Shown here one piece after another: positions 35,882-47,549 of a DNA stretch of 64,000 nucleotides. The stretch spans positions 7,192,001-7,256,000 of the forward strand of contig CAJFCV020000003.1 in assembly GCA_904066235.2 (NCBI GenBank), read 5' to 3'. Every line of letters starts with the position of its first letter. Positions within the stretch are counted from its first letter, which is position 1. The notes under the pieces were generated by a model. That model was not told where the DNA came from. It saw only the letters and a program-made list of their open reading frames with translations, and did no database searches. Made by a program: the position numbers and the translations under genes. The DNA comes from Bursaphelenchus xylophilus. Its lineage: Eukaryota; Nematoda; Chromadorea; Rhabditida; Aphelenchoididae.

Positions 35882-36115
35882 TATTAGGCCCGCCAGTTAA
35901 CATTTTTGGTCTACCAGTGTCTACACCCAATTGGTAAAAGTTTCCAACCAGCAGTAAACGGAGGTCGGCCAGGCTTCATTGATGAGGTTATAACATGTTA
36001 TCGAAACGTTATTTCTAAACCACTCCAAAATATGGCCTTTGGCATTTGATGGGGTCCCTGTATGATCAGAGAGAGCAGAGGAGGCCAAAGAGAAGATTGC
36101 GCAACAAAAATAGTT
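35882..36115 (-). repeat. ~270-base repeat, copy c (diverged)
   Basis: It begins ATATTAGGCCCGCC, like copy b. It then shares CAATTGGTAAAAGTTTCCAA, CAGCAGTAAACG, GTCGGCCAGGCTTCATTGA and an ending GAAGATTGCGCAA, with many substitutions and gaps between. It is therefore an older member of the family found at 20543 and 22442. Confidence 0.65.
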
Positions 36116-39100
36116 ACCGCGATGTTGTTCTATTTTTCTTTTACGAGTTTGCAAAGTATAGAGTTCGAATATTTCTGGTAAAGGACAGGGAATTTCCCCG
36201 GTCCCAAGAACCCTTCCAAAGTAAAATTTCCATTCCAAGTTTTAATCGAGCTGCAAATTCACGCCCAACCCAACAAATTTGGCCTAATCCCGGCTTAAAT
36301 GGCGCTGCATTTTACCACATTTCTCGCATTTTTATGTTAAAATGCGCCTTGAGGTTGTCAAAATAAATTAAGGCCGAGCAAGAATTCTTTGGGGCTTCTG
36401 AGTTTATTGCCGGAGGGTGTTTGCAGACTTCTTATGAGTAATAGAAAAAATTGCCAAGTCCCGATGTCATCATAAATGACAAGTTGAAGGCGACAAAACT
36501 TTGTTTTCTGTTTGTATCTCTTTCATCATATGTGCATTTTTGTCATGAAAAAGATGTGATGACCATATCTGTGTTGCCAATAATCACTGATATCCTACGG
36601 AGGTCGTCACTTTCTACAGCCATTTATTAAAACTTACAACCCGCAAATCTGGGTTGTTGACATTCCCGAGCCGGGTTTCGAGTTGCTTAATTTTACAATA
36701 ACTATAGTCATTTCAAATTCCAAATCTTGATTACTTTCTCAATTTGCAGATGACATCATGACACGCCAAACAAAGTAGTAAATGTTTTGAAAAGTTGGCC
36801 GGCCAAGTTTCCATTATTACAATTGTGCGTGTGAGGCAGGAGATTTTGTTTGAGCTGGAAAAGAAATGGCGTTTCTCTCGGGGTGCGGGTTGAACCCGGA
36901 TTCCCTCCAATGCCTCAGGGCTTTGGAGGAGGGGTGATTTTTGTAGGTAAATTAGTTTGGGGCATTAAATAGTATCTAAGCAGCAAGTTGGACGGAAATA
37001 AAATGTCATCCAAATGCCAAATCTTTATGAAATGACGAACTTTTTTATGGCCATTGGTTACTGAATGACGAAAGAAAAGACAAGTAGATGGGAGTTGAAC
37101 CAACAATTTTAATTATTACAGTATAATTGGAGATACTGTAATCAAAAGACTACAAAGAAATTAACGATCCCAGGTTTTGTTTGGCTGAGTTATGTTCAGT
37201 TTGATGATATAAATAGTAATATCCAAATGCTCAGATTTCACAATTCGAACCCTGGAGATTGGCGTATGAAAAGTTCAAGAAAATATTGTGTAATATCTCT
37301 CTATGGGCAGACAACTTGATTCTGGCGAACAACACTGGAGAGACTACAAAGTTTCGCCAGCACGAAAAGCTGGTGATAATTTCTCTCATTGCACATTTTT
37401 TGCGTATACTTCTTGAACACCAGGTACTTTGAATACTTAAATCGTCTCTCCTCGCATTTATGAGCGGATTTGACAGCTAGATTTATTTATTAAGCTCAAT
37501 TTTCTCACCTTTTCCCGTGCCGCATTTGTTTGGCGACAAAAAGGAGTCAATTTCGAGTAATTATGTGCTTCAGAGGGTACGCAAATTTGGCCATTTAATT
37601 GTCCACAGGTTCAAAAATGGGACATTACCCTTGCTGCGAACATTAGGACAAGTGAAAAGAATTTGAGATATTAGATGACTCAAATTGACGCAATCTATAA
37701 CAGCCTTACTGACACTATTCTAAACTCTTTTGTAACTATCCTTACATTGCTGTGTATGTATACATCCTTGCTCACAAAAATTTTTGTTGTCTTTTCGCTA
37801 TCCAATCTCTGTAAAACGGCTACTTACATTTATTTACAATACTTTCAATTTATTTAATTTATTTCTTGAGGCATTTCTTCGGATCTAAAATCCGGAAAAT
37901 TTTGATTTTAATTAAAAATAATAGGAACGCTGACAAAGCGGCTTTGCAAGTGCTTATCAGAAGATAAGATGCAGCTCTTATAGTAATTGTCGTTTTACGA
38001 AAGTTGAATTAGTAAATGGGATGCATGTTCTTTATTTAACAATCTCTGATTTCAACGTAGTCCAATAATGTAATTGACCGAGGAAATGAAGTTTTTCTGT
38101 AATGTACAAAAACTTTGACAGCACCGTATCCTCATTTTCTTGCGCGGATTTGTCGCAATTACTGACCGATATTTGAATATATTTACTGGCCGCGTAATCG
38201 CTGCATGCTTAATTACAAAGAGGTGGTACTCAAGATCCTGATATTAATCCTCAGCGCCTTAAATCCCTTCGTTTCGAGCAGCCTTGGACAGGTAACCATG
38301 GCCAGTAAATGTTATAACCTGCGAGGGATTAGGGCTTCTTTTGGGATCCATTTTGAGGGACAGTAACTTTACGACCCGGGCATGTGTTTGAGGTGGAAAG
38401 TGGCTATGGCTCAGAAAAAGTTTTGATGGACTGGCTTGAGGCATACACTCGAGTTCTAGCTACTTTGTTGGACTTATATGGCGCTGCTAAGACTTTTGAG
38501 TTTTCCCTGTATCAGCGACGATAACAGAAAATTGGCACGTATTCCAGGCGCACTTGATTGCAAAATCGTATGACCTCTCGGCAGTGAAATAACTTGACAA
38601 TAAGCCCCTGTAAGGTTTCCCTTCTTTTCCACACAATCTTGATTGTAATTTAGGTTGCGAAACTGGTCGATTATTTCTTTTGAAAACATTTCCTTTCCCA
38701 ATCCGTTTACGGACAACTTAAATCTGATAATAAGGGCTGCGTAACAGCCTACTTGACAGGAATTAGCGAGATTGGGTTGTAAGAGGCTCTAACAACTTAA
38801 ACTTATTACTTGTTAAAGGTGTGGGTTTGTCTGGGTGGGAACAACCCAATTTTTCAGAGATTTTATTGCCTTTAACATTTTTGATTGACGCTTGTATGCC
38901 TTCAAGTAATCATCAGCTTTGTTGCAGAATATTTCGGCCGTTATCTGCGCCAATGTCTGCTACCCACAGATCTCATTCTTGTTTCCCGTCATGTCGATTA
39001 CAGATCGTTCCTAATACCATAATCCGCCGCTTGTCTCTTTCCGGACATACCGCCTATTTATCTCATCCGACCCACTCATTTCGCGCCTTTTACCATCTCT

Positions 39101-39805
39101 CAGCATTAATTTAGAGCCGGGCTACGTCGGCGAAGCGAGAGGGGGCGGGGCCGAGGAAATCGAGAGCAATTCTAAAAAATAGGCGGCTTATTATTTAACG
39201 CTTATTCGCTGCATGACTTCTCATCCCCTCAGGGCCGCCGCTTTGTGCCCGTCTATGGCCATCTACCGGCCGACTTCTTAAGCGCTTGATTACACGGCAC
39301 TGTGGGCAGAAGGGGTGGCTTCTTCTCTAAGACCGATCAAAAAAGTTGGCCACAAAGTTGGGTCATATTAAGAATAGATCGGAGTGTGGTGTTAATGCGC
39401 TTTGGTCGGCTCATTCATTAAGCGTGCGGGTTTATATGTCATAATTAATGACGAAAAGATTTGACGGAAATTAGGCTCCCTTTCCAAAATTAAGAAGCCC
39501 TAAGGGGTTTAACTGTGAGGTATGGAAATGACCAGCTTCCTTAAGAGGCCGTATTGCAATTAATTCTTTTGAGCATGACTACTTTCTGTTATGGCAATAG
39601 TCTGTTAGACTGCTTATCTAACAAGGGAACTATCCCAAGTATGAGCTCAGATTTTCTTTAACTTTTGCACACCCGCCGGGCATAGGCCACATATCAATTC
39701 CTAAAAGTTTTAGCCCGCGCTTTTGATGGACGGCCCAGATATCCAGCAATTTTGTGCAGAAAAGATCGATTTTTGGTGGAAAGAGTACCCTCTACGTTAG
39801 AAATA

Positions 39806-39825
39806 GGCATGAAACTTTTCATGCC
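39806..39825. other. short perfect hairpin
   Basis: GGCATGAAA, a 2-base loop, then TTTCATGCC: nine perfect base pairs in an otherwise unannotated region. Too short to call an RNA gene. Confidence 0.3.
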
Positions 39826-40473
39826 AATTTTTTCATCTTGTGACCTAAAAAAGTCTGGTCGTCTCTGTAAAGAGCGAGCTAAGAGTCTCGCATATTTCCT
39901 AGAAGAAACATCTAAATTTGAGCCAAGTTTTATCAAAATCTGAGCGTCGCACCCGGGGTACTTTCCTGTAAGTTATTTTAAATGCCGACGAACGAAGTCT
40001 GACCAGAATCCGGCCTCTTCCTTTCGACAGGCACGCTCCTCAAGCGGATTATCATGCGATGTCTTGGCCAAATATATTGGCCATCTATATTCCCAAGCCG
40101 AGAGGAAGTCGTGAAGTACTGTAACTTTCTAATTGCTTCACGAAATCCCTTGCCAATCCTTGGCGCCAAAGTTTCTTGTTGTATTCTTTCTGATACATGT
40201 GTTGTTCTCAGAGTACTGTTATAAATTTCCCAATTGTTTCATTTCTTTTTTTGATTACATTGGCCAAAAAAAGAAGCCTTTTGACGAACGCCTGGCCAAC
40301 GTTTTATGAACATAATTGCCGATTAGCGCTCATGGCTTCCTCATTTATTTTTGTTTAAATTCCGCATATGGACGCTTCGTTAAATGCCAACCCATAATCC
40401 ATGCAAATCTTACCAGTTCCTTTGCAGCACAATACTTGAACATTTACACATTGGCCACGCCATCTCACGAAAT

Positions 40474-43400
40474 ATGCTGGCCTCTACAGCTCAGCTGGCC
40501 CAATTCGAAGAAATTAAAGCGGATGATTTGGACAGTCCGAAGACTCAACAGGAAGGAATGTCACCCAAATCAGCAGATATAGATTACGTTCAAGAAAGCA
40601 ATTCGCCCGAACAGAGTGATATGAGAAGGACAAATTCCCAGGGATTGAGTAACGCAGAAAGTTCGTCAATGGGATCATCATCCAATAATTCGGCGGAACA
40701 AGGAAATGACGAGAGCCCTAAAGTAAGAATTTTAATAAAATTGAATACTGTTGTGTTTTTATAAATAGGGTCATTTATTCGGATATTAGAGATGTTGAAA
40801 TTTGACTCCACCGCGGTCAGAGTTCGTAACGTACTGTCTTTTGGGCGCCTGATTAATTTCCTTAAGCGAATAACAAAAACCACTGTAAGCCGGCTTTCAG
40901 TCAGCGATTTACATCTCTTTCAAAGCGTTGGACAATAACCGATACAGAGCAGCTTTTCTTTTGAGGGGTGTAATTTTAAAGCATGGATGTTGAAGTCTTA
41001 AGCTAAAGATATAAGCGGATTCACACAGGGATTCCTTAAGTATGCTTGCCTGCAACATTACTCTTGCAGAGTGAACAACGTTGCAGTTTCGACATCAACT
41101 CGATGTTCAACAACAACAATGAAAAGTCCGCTTCTCCCCTTGAGCAGTTAAGTCAGCAACTGGGGATTACAATGAGCAATTCTTCCGATTTCTCCCCTTG
41201 TTCGTTCTCCAGCTCTTCGCTAGGACTGGCTGGATCTCCAGCATCTTTTGGAGGCGTTGAAACGAACGCTTTATTCCAATTGGGCCAATTACTGGGACAA
41301 CAGAATCAGCCAGTATCTTCAGCGGAGAATATTTTTAATTTCAATGGATTGGATCAGAAGAGACAACAGAATAATCGGAATATTGGAAGCAAGAATGGCG
41401 CCGATGATAAGAAAAGGGTAAGATTCTAAAAACTTAGATTATTCTGAAGTTTTCTTTGGCCGTAGTAACTCTAGTAATTGACCTTTTTATCGTAACACGC
41501 CTTGTTTTCAGTCCTACCCATATACCTTCCAGTTCTGCGTTCTATGCAATAAAAATGTGCACAGTTCCAAGTTGCCCTGTCACATCCGTCAATGTCATGT
41601 GAGCAAGCCGATGTTCCAATGTCCTTCCTGTGACTTCACCTCGACCTACTCCAAGAACAACGTCAAATCTCATATGGTTTCACTTCACGGATTAGCGGTG
41701 GGTGTTTTATTGACGAGGAATGAGTAAATGTTAGATGACGTGGAACAATAAGGTCCAGGAATAACGGGTGATTTCAGAAATCTCGGAAATAAGTGGGCTA
41801 GAGATTAGGAATAGAACAGGTTTATTGACCGATTAGTGGAAGTAGCAGTAATCGGTATGACGTTGGACATCTTGTGGAGGTCTCTAGAAAGAGGATTGAT
41901 TGTTATTGCAAAATTGATGGCTCTTAATTCCAAGTACCATTTCAGGGAGAACCCATATCCTACATGGACCAATATGCAGGTCAAGTTGAGGAGTACATGA
42001 AAAAGTGTTTCCCCAATGTGAGGGGTCGAGGACGTCCAGTGCATGATCGAACGTCCCCCAGAAATAACCCAGCACAGCAAGCGAGTATGGCGGCACAAGC
42101 AGCGCTTCAGAATCAGAAGATGCATTTAAATGGGGGGCCGGTGAGACAAACCGGAAGACAACAAAGACATAAACCATCACCTATAAATGGAATTGGCATG
42201 GGGAATAATAAGATCAACGAAATGTGTATTCAAATGCTTCAGGGCAATAAAGGAACGGTCGAGAAGAATAAGTAAGTTGATCACTCACGATATGCTACAG
42301 TAATCAATGACCGCTGTATTTGGAAATAATTTAATTCTTCCAGTTGCCTACCTCAAATGAACCCTCTGGCGTATTTTCAAAGCCTCGGATATTTCAACCA
42401 GATGATGGGCCAAACTCCATATTTAAATCGTTTTAATCCATTCGAACAGAAAAAGGAATCTGAAGTATCTCAACCGAAGAATGAGCAAATTACCATGGAA
42501 CAATTGCTGCAAGAATTCAGCACTTTTATCCCGCAAAATGAAAATCAAAAGAGTTTTATTGAGAATTCATCAACAACTTCCTCTTCATCATCGGCAGTTC
42601 CACCTGATTCGAAAGAAGATTCTATGGATACTGTAGTCGTGCAAGGAACTCATGAGACCCCAAAATATCTCTCTAATTTGCTTAAAATTGCGACTTTGAC
42701 GAAACATCAAACAAAGTCAACAGTCTTTGCAAATATCCAAGAGAACGGCGACATTCTTGAAGTAAGTGAGATAGATTAATAAAAACCATGACTAAGTCGA
42801 CCTAGTATAATATAAATTTTTAGCAAGTAGACGTCGCTTCTCTATCCAATCTGGAATCCCACGTTCTCCTGACTCCGGAGCAATCACAGCGAATCTCCGA
42901 AGTCCGTCTAAATCTTCAGCTTCAAGCATTCGAAGTTCTTTTTGCAATTCATCGTCTAGATCTTGATGTCCTTCCCCTATCCAAAGTTAATCTGGTCTTA
43001 TCAATTGCTCCTACTGAGGTCGATTCCAAGAGATTCTCAGCCTTTGAACAGAAGAATCAGCGGAATTTAAGTGAAGAAGAAGACTTTGTATTTCAATTAT
43101 CGAGGGTGGAGAGACTCAGGGAAAGATTGACGCTGATGCAGTTTATTGGAGGATTTGAAAGCCTACTAAAGAAATTAAATCAGGTAAGTTGACAATGAAA
43201 GTTACCCACTTTAAGTAAAGTTTACCACTTTACTCTTATTACAAGATAATAATCTTTATTTATAGCGAATCTCGGACCTCCAAAATGCCTCTCAATTCCT
43301 TGTGAACTCCTCCGAATTCCGTCTCCTTCTCCAATTAATCCTGGCCATTCTGAATGTGGCTAATGGCAACCAAAGTCTTGATCTGATCCATGGATTCCGG

Positions 43401-43921
43401 ACTTCCAAACTCCCTGAAATGTGTAATCAGAAACTCTCAAATGGTCAGAGTTTAATGGAATCATTGGTTTATATGGTAAATAAGAATGTTCCTGAGATTA
43501 GAAACTTTGCCAATGGAAATGACCTAATTGATGGCGCTGCGAATATTGAAGTGTCCGGTCTGGAGAAACTGATGAAGATTCTTGAACGGGGGAGAGCTTT
43601 GGTGGAGACGGAGCTTAAAGTCGGCACTCAGACCGATAATTTGACCGAATTTGCGTTAAAAGTTGAGAGTGAAGTCATCAATTTCAAGGAGAAGATGACT
43701 CAATTGACTGTAAGTCAAATTTAATTTACCATTTTGTTACTTTGACATAATCTGATGAATATTAAAATTTTCAGGACAATCTCGCCCGAACTCTTGAGTT
43801 CTTTGGAGAATCCTCGGCTCTTTCACCTGAATTCCCAGATTTTTCAACCAAAGTTCAGACTTTCTTCAAGCAGATCGCCCGATTCTGTCGCAATTTCCAG
43901 TCCTCACTCATGTCTATATAA
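40474..43921 (+). CDS. fozi-1: FOZI-1 homologue: C2H2 zinc fingers fused to a formin FH2 domain
   Basis: Eight exons (40474-40722, 41070-41417, 41512-41697, 41946-42271, 42344-42761, 42824-43183, 43266-43709, 43775-43921) give 825 residues. Order: a Ser/Gln-rich low-complexity N-terminus; two C2H2 fingers at ~208-257 (C-x2-C-x11-H-x4-H, then C-x2-C-x12-H-x4-H); an AT-hook-like RGRGRP near 287; a disordered linker; then an FH2 domain from ~520 to 770 with LILAILNVANGNQSLDLIHG and GFRTSKLPEMC, the classic FH2 GN-x2-N and GF signatures. In C. elegans, FOZI-1 is a nuclear regulator of ASE taste-neuron asymmetry and mesoderm fate rather than a standard actin nucleator. An acceptor CTTTGCAG ends 46 bases before the ATG and may be a leader site. 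The long empty upstream region fits a regulated developmental gene. Confidence 0.93.
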
Positions 43922-44368
43922 AATACGACTATTTATTTGTCCGTAATAGGCTGCACTTATTTCATTAAGTATATACGTTAAGTATAATTACTCACTATTT
44001 TGTAAGCATCTGGTTGTACGGGATTATTTATACGTTTTGCGCACGAATCTTTACAATACTTTTTAAGCATAAATTTGAATTATAACGCAGTTTTATGCAA
44101 ACTTTTGGTTATTTTTTGATAAATCAGTATCTACTTTTATTTTGTACAATTTATACCGACATTATGCAAGTTTGCTTAAATTACATAAATTTGCATAAAT
44201 ATGACGTCACTTTATTGGACCCACAAACATGTAATCTTTCCTTTCGTAATCTCTAGTCTGTTTTTCGTTGATTTTTATAATAAACATTTTAAAAGAGCCG
44301 AAAGACTTGACCTTGCTTTAAACGCAGCCACTATTACATATATTTGGCTCAAAAGTAACTTCTGCAAG

Positions 44369-44736
44369 ATGAAAGTTGTGGGCTTTGTTGTAAAGTTATT
44401 TATAGTAGTTGGCGTTCTCGTACGGAGTGCAAACGGAGGTGAGTCCAAGGTTTCAGATGCCGTAAGAAACACTGCGTTTTATGTTGGCGACTGTATTTCC
44501 ATTGATCGCTGAAAGGGAAATGTTTCAGACAAACTTTTCAAAATTTATTTTGAGATTGCATCAAAATTATGCTTTTATGTTTAGCCTCACTTTCCCGCCA
44601 ACGTCGTCAGTTTGAGATCAACCCTGTCTGTGGCTGTAAACCCTTCCCCCGCTCCATCATCTTTAACCCCTGCGGCTGTCCTCCTTTCCAGATTTGTGTT
44701 GCTGGCCAATATTGTCTTGGAAGTGGAAAACGATGA
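44369..44736 (+). CDS. small secreted cysteine-rich peptide precursor
   Basis: Two exons (44369-44438, 44585-44736) give 73 residues. A signal peptide (MKVVGFVVKLFIVVGVLVRS, cleavage near Ala-Asn-Gly) is followed by a furin-like site RQRR. The mature peptide would then start with Gln, which often cyclises. It carries six cysteines spaced C-x-C-x11-C-x-C-x5-C-x5-C, with two CGC pairs, and ends in GSGKR, a basic end that could be trimmed and amidated. The family is not recognised; a signalling peptide or a defence peptide are both possible. It lies 447 bases downstream of the fozi-1 homologue on the same strand and converges with the next gene. Confidence 0.75.
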
Positions 44737-44884
44737 CATAAAATGTTCTAACATAATATGTATGTAACTTTTAATATTTATTCAACAATGTAAACAAAGT
44801 AAAGAATAATAAAGCAAGTGATATTTATAATCGAAGACCTTTGAAAGCATCGAATTGAAGGTAGTTGGGACATTATTTTAAAGA

Positions 44885-46181
44885 TTAATACTTGACCATC
44901 TCGACTTCCGACCTCGGAGTATCGACTATTGTTATGTCGAGGTCCTCATGAGATACGGAGGAGATGCTATCAGCGTCAGAGACCTCCACAATGGACGCAT
45001 TCATTACCCGGACAACATAAATGAACATGAAGAAGAGATCTTTGGCATAGTTAACCAAAATCAAGGCACTCGGATGGACTGGATTGTTCGTAGCCAGAAG
45101 GCACTGTATTAGAAAGTTGTGGAGGATATCAATTATTGCATGGAAGCCAACAATCTTATTCACCTGAAGAAAGAACAAGGTTATGTTTACACAAGATGGA
45201 TGCTAAAGATCAAAAAAACTACCATCCAAAAAGATTCAGAGTCCTACTTACCCTCTTGGTCTTTTCCGACGGGAATCCAAGATACAGACAGAACACGGTG
45301 AGCAACGTCATGTTGAACACGGAGGTGGTGGTCAATAAAAGAAAGGCTTCTTTGTCGTGGATTTCTTCTAAAAAGACCAATAACAATGATTTTGTAAGGC
45401 TTTACCCACCTTTAACTTCCGTATTAAAGAACCATGAAATAGAGAGAAATTGGGCCACAAAAATGATGACACAAAATGGGAGAGAAGCCACTTTTTTACC
45501 CTTGGATGTGGCCAGTTCTCCAACCATCATTATGGCCAACGCCGTGTGGCAAGTTACCCGGACTAGGACGGCAAATAAAGAAGTGTTGAGTTCAGAGGCT
45601 GAAAATGAAAATTCTGTTATTTGTTGAAGACTTTGCTGTAATATTCCATTAAAAAATAAGTTGTGATTTTCTAAATACTGCCCGTGGACTTTATCTAGAC
45701 CAAACATTAAATTCCGTGATATCTTGGCTTCAAAAAAGACCTTGCTCGCGCACAAGTTTCAAATAAACACTTACCTTCTTCTTTCCAGGTCAAATATTCA
45801 TAATGAAAATAGAAGGCAATCGACACAACCTTCTCTCCAATGCTGACAAAAGAGAAAAGTATGATACTGAATTTGCAAGCTCTTATAAAATCCTTTCCAT
45901 AAGACAGAACAAGGACAACCATGAACATTAAATGGACACATGCGATGAAGATAAAGCACATTTTGTTGTTATTCAGATCCACAAACTTCTCCGGTTCGTG
46001 TGTGTAGTTATAAAACATACCAAATGGCCTGCAAAATAGTATTGTAAAGTACATTTAAATTGGGAAACACACATATAATTTTGTTGTAATCTCGGTTCTT
46101 GAATGTAAAATGCAGAATAAATTCAAAAAGTGCATAAGTTTGATGAATGAAGAGCAAGTCAAGGTTGAATGGGACAAGCAT
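44885..46181 (-). CDS. orphan multi-pass membrane protein (about seven spans)
   Basis: Five exons (46069-46181, 45775-46028, 45410-45598, 45252-45367, 44885-45163) give 316 residues. An acceptor TTTCTGTCAG ends six bases before the ATG, so the start MLVPFNLD is likely the true one after leader addition. Hydrophobic spans include CFIFIACVHLMFMVVLVL, KFSIILFSFVSIGEKVVSIA, LFAVLVRVTCHTALAIMMV, PFCVIIFVAQFLSISWFF and NMTLLTVFCLYLGF. The Ser/Asp-rich tail ends DTPRSEVEMVKY. The first donor (GTGT/GTTTCC) is ambiguous. It could be a divergent nematode serpentine receptor, but I see no Str-type end motif and do not assign a family. Confidence 0.7.
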
Positions 46182-47306
46182 TACGGACTGACAGAAATTT
46201 TAAGTTGAAAATAATGTCCTCAGCACGGGCCTATAATCTTCGAGAAGATGAAAGTAATCCCTTCTTATAAATCCTCAGACATTTCTCTTCGAATTTAAAA
46301 CTAATTATTGAGGAAAAGAGACTTAAAAAAGCGAAAAACGGAGATAATAATTAATACTCAATTTATCATCGTATTTTAGGTTCAGATGGGGCAATCAACG
46401 TCTTAAGAACAGCAACACGAATGATTTAAGAAGATAAATGCTGTTGGTTCCTAAAAACAGATAAACTACGACAATGGCAGTAAGATTGCTGAGGGAATGT
46501 ACCTTTTTTAGCTCCAATTGTAACTATTACACAACTCTTGTCCTCATAATTCGCGCAAAAAATTTTAAATCTCATAATTTATGTGCAGTACAACTCCAAT
46601 ACATGTTCAAAACAGCGCTCCTTCGGGAGAAGACGGGGGTTTTCTCGAAATGAGTCTACCCCACGTTTCCTGGATAAAAACCCATTTGTGACTTGACTAG
46701 AATACTTCCAGAATTCTAATACAAATTTAAGATATGGCTTCTTTTTTCGTGACTACCCTCTGACCAATTAAAAGTGCCCTTGCATTTAAGAAATTACTAT
46801 AATTCAGATACAAGATGGGCCAAAAATAGTAATACTGAACAAGATCCGCATCTGACAATAGATCGTATTTACATAACCATAAGCTTCAATTAAAGAGTGT
46901 AATCAATCTATTAGTCCAAAAAGCAAAGAGTAGTGCCTCAAATTTACACTCAAATTTAATTCAAATAGGTCTAATAAATAATGATGAGAATGAACAACAA
47001 AAACATGCTGGAGATTCAGATTAGCAGTACATACACAATAGTGTTTTATTTCGAAGAAAGAGTTAGGCTACAAGAATCAAGCTTTCCACTTAAGTCAACT
47101 TTTCGAAGGAACAAAATTGAAACGAATCGTAGTTACAAAAAAATTGATGTAAGCGATACTGCGCTTTATAAGTTTTTGTACTGCTTTTATTAGAAAATAT
47201 GTACATACAAATTTTGCGAGAATTATCGTTAGGTGCACGAAGTATTGCAAGTGCACAGCAAAACGGACAAATAAATAATTCTGTCCAAACACAACTTCGC
47301 TTGTCA

Positions 47307-47549
47307 TATATGGGAGGTGCTTTATAAATTTCAGCGCGCTAGTCCGTCCGAACCCTGCGGATTTAGTCCAAAGTTAAAAGTTGCGCAATCTTACATAACG
47401 TTGCGCAATTTCTCTCTTTGTAAAAATTTCTGCCTTTCTCTGTCGGCTCCTCCTCCCCTCCCCCTTTTTCGTGAACTTTTAACTTTGGACTAAATCCGCG
47501 GGGTTGGGGTGGACTAGCGCGCTTTAATTTATAAAGCACCTCCCATATA
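47307..47549. mobile_element. palindromic MITE with long terminal inverted repeats
   Basis: The 5' ~75 bases (TATATGGGAGGTGCTTTATA ... GCGGATTTAGTCCAAAGTTAA ...) are mirrored by the 3' ~75 bases ending in AGCACCTCCCATATA, with a few mismatches and small gaps. The 243-base unit has no coding capacity. TA lies at both borders, as expected for Tc1/mariner-type target duplication, though TA is also part of the repeat so this is not proof. Confidence 0.8.

Larger units (their letters stand above)
28749..40473. other. 11.7 kb gene desert upstream of the fozi-1 homologue
   Basis: I find no splice-supported gene on either strand. It is rich in A/T runs and TACAGTA/TACTGTA motifs (for example 29962, 30098, 30374, 31542, 31597, 31975, 32502, 32737, 33240, 34333, 34645, 37118, 37134, 40119). 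It contains repeat copy c at 35882-36115 and a hairpin at 39806-39825. The part nearest 40474 is the likely regulatory region of the fozi-1 homologue. Confidence 0.5.

Noticed and set aside
36046..36366. 106-codon + strand open frame
   Set aside because: Largely overlaps a copy of the ~270-base repeat and continues into AT-rich DNA.
46182..46300. Coding-looking stretch upstream of the orphan membrane protein (DYFHLLEDYRP)
   Set aside because: No in-frame ATG and only a weak GTGCTG donor; the acceptor just before MLVPFN fits a leader site better.
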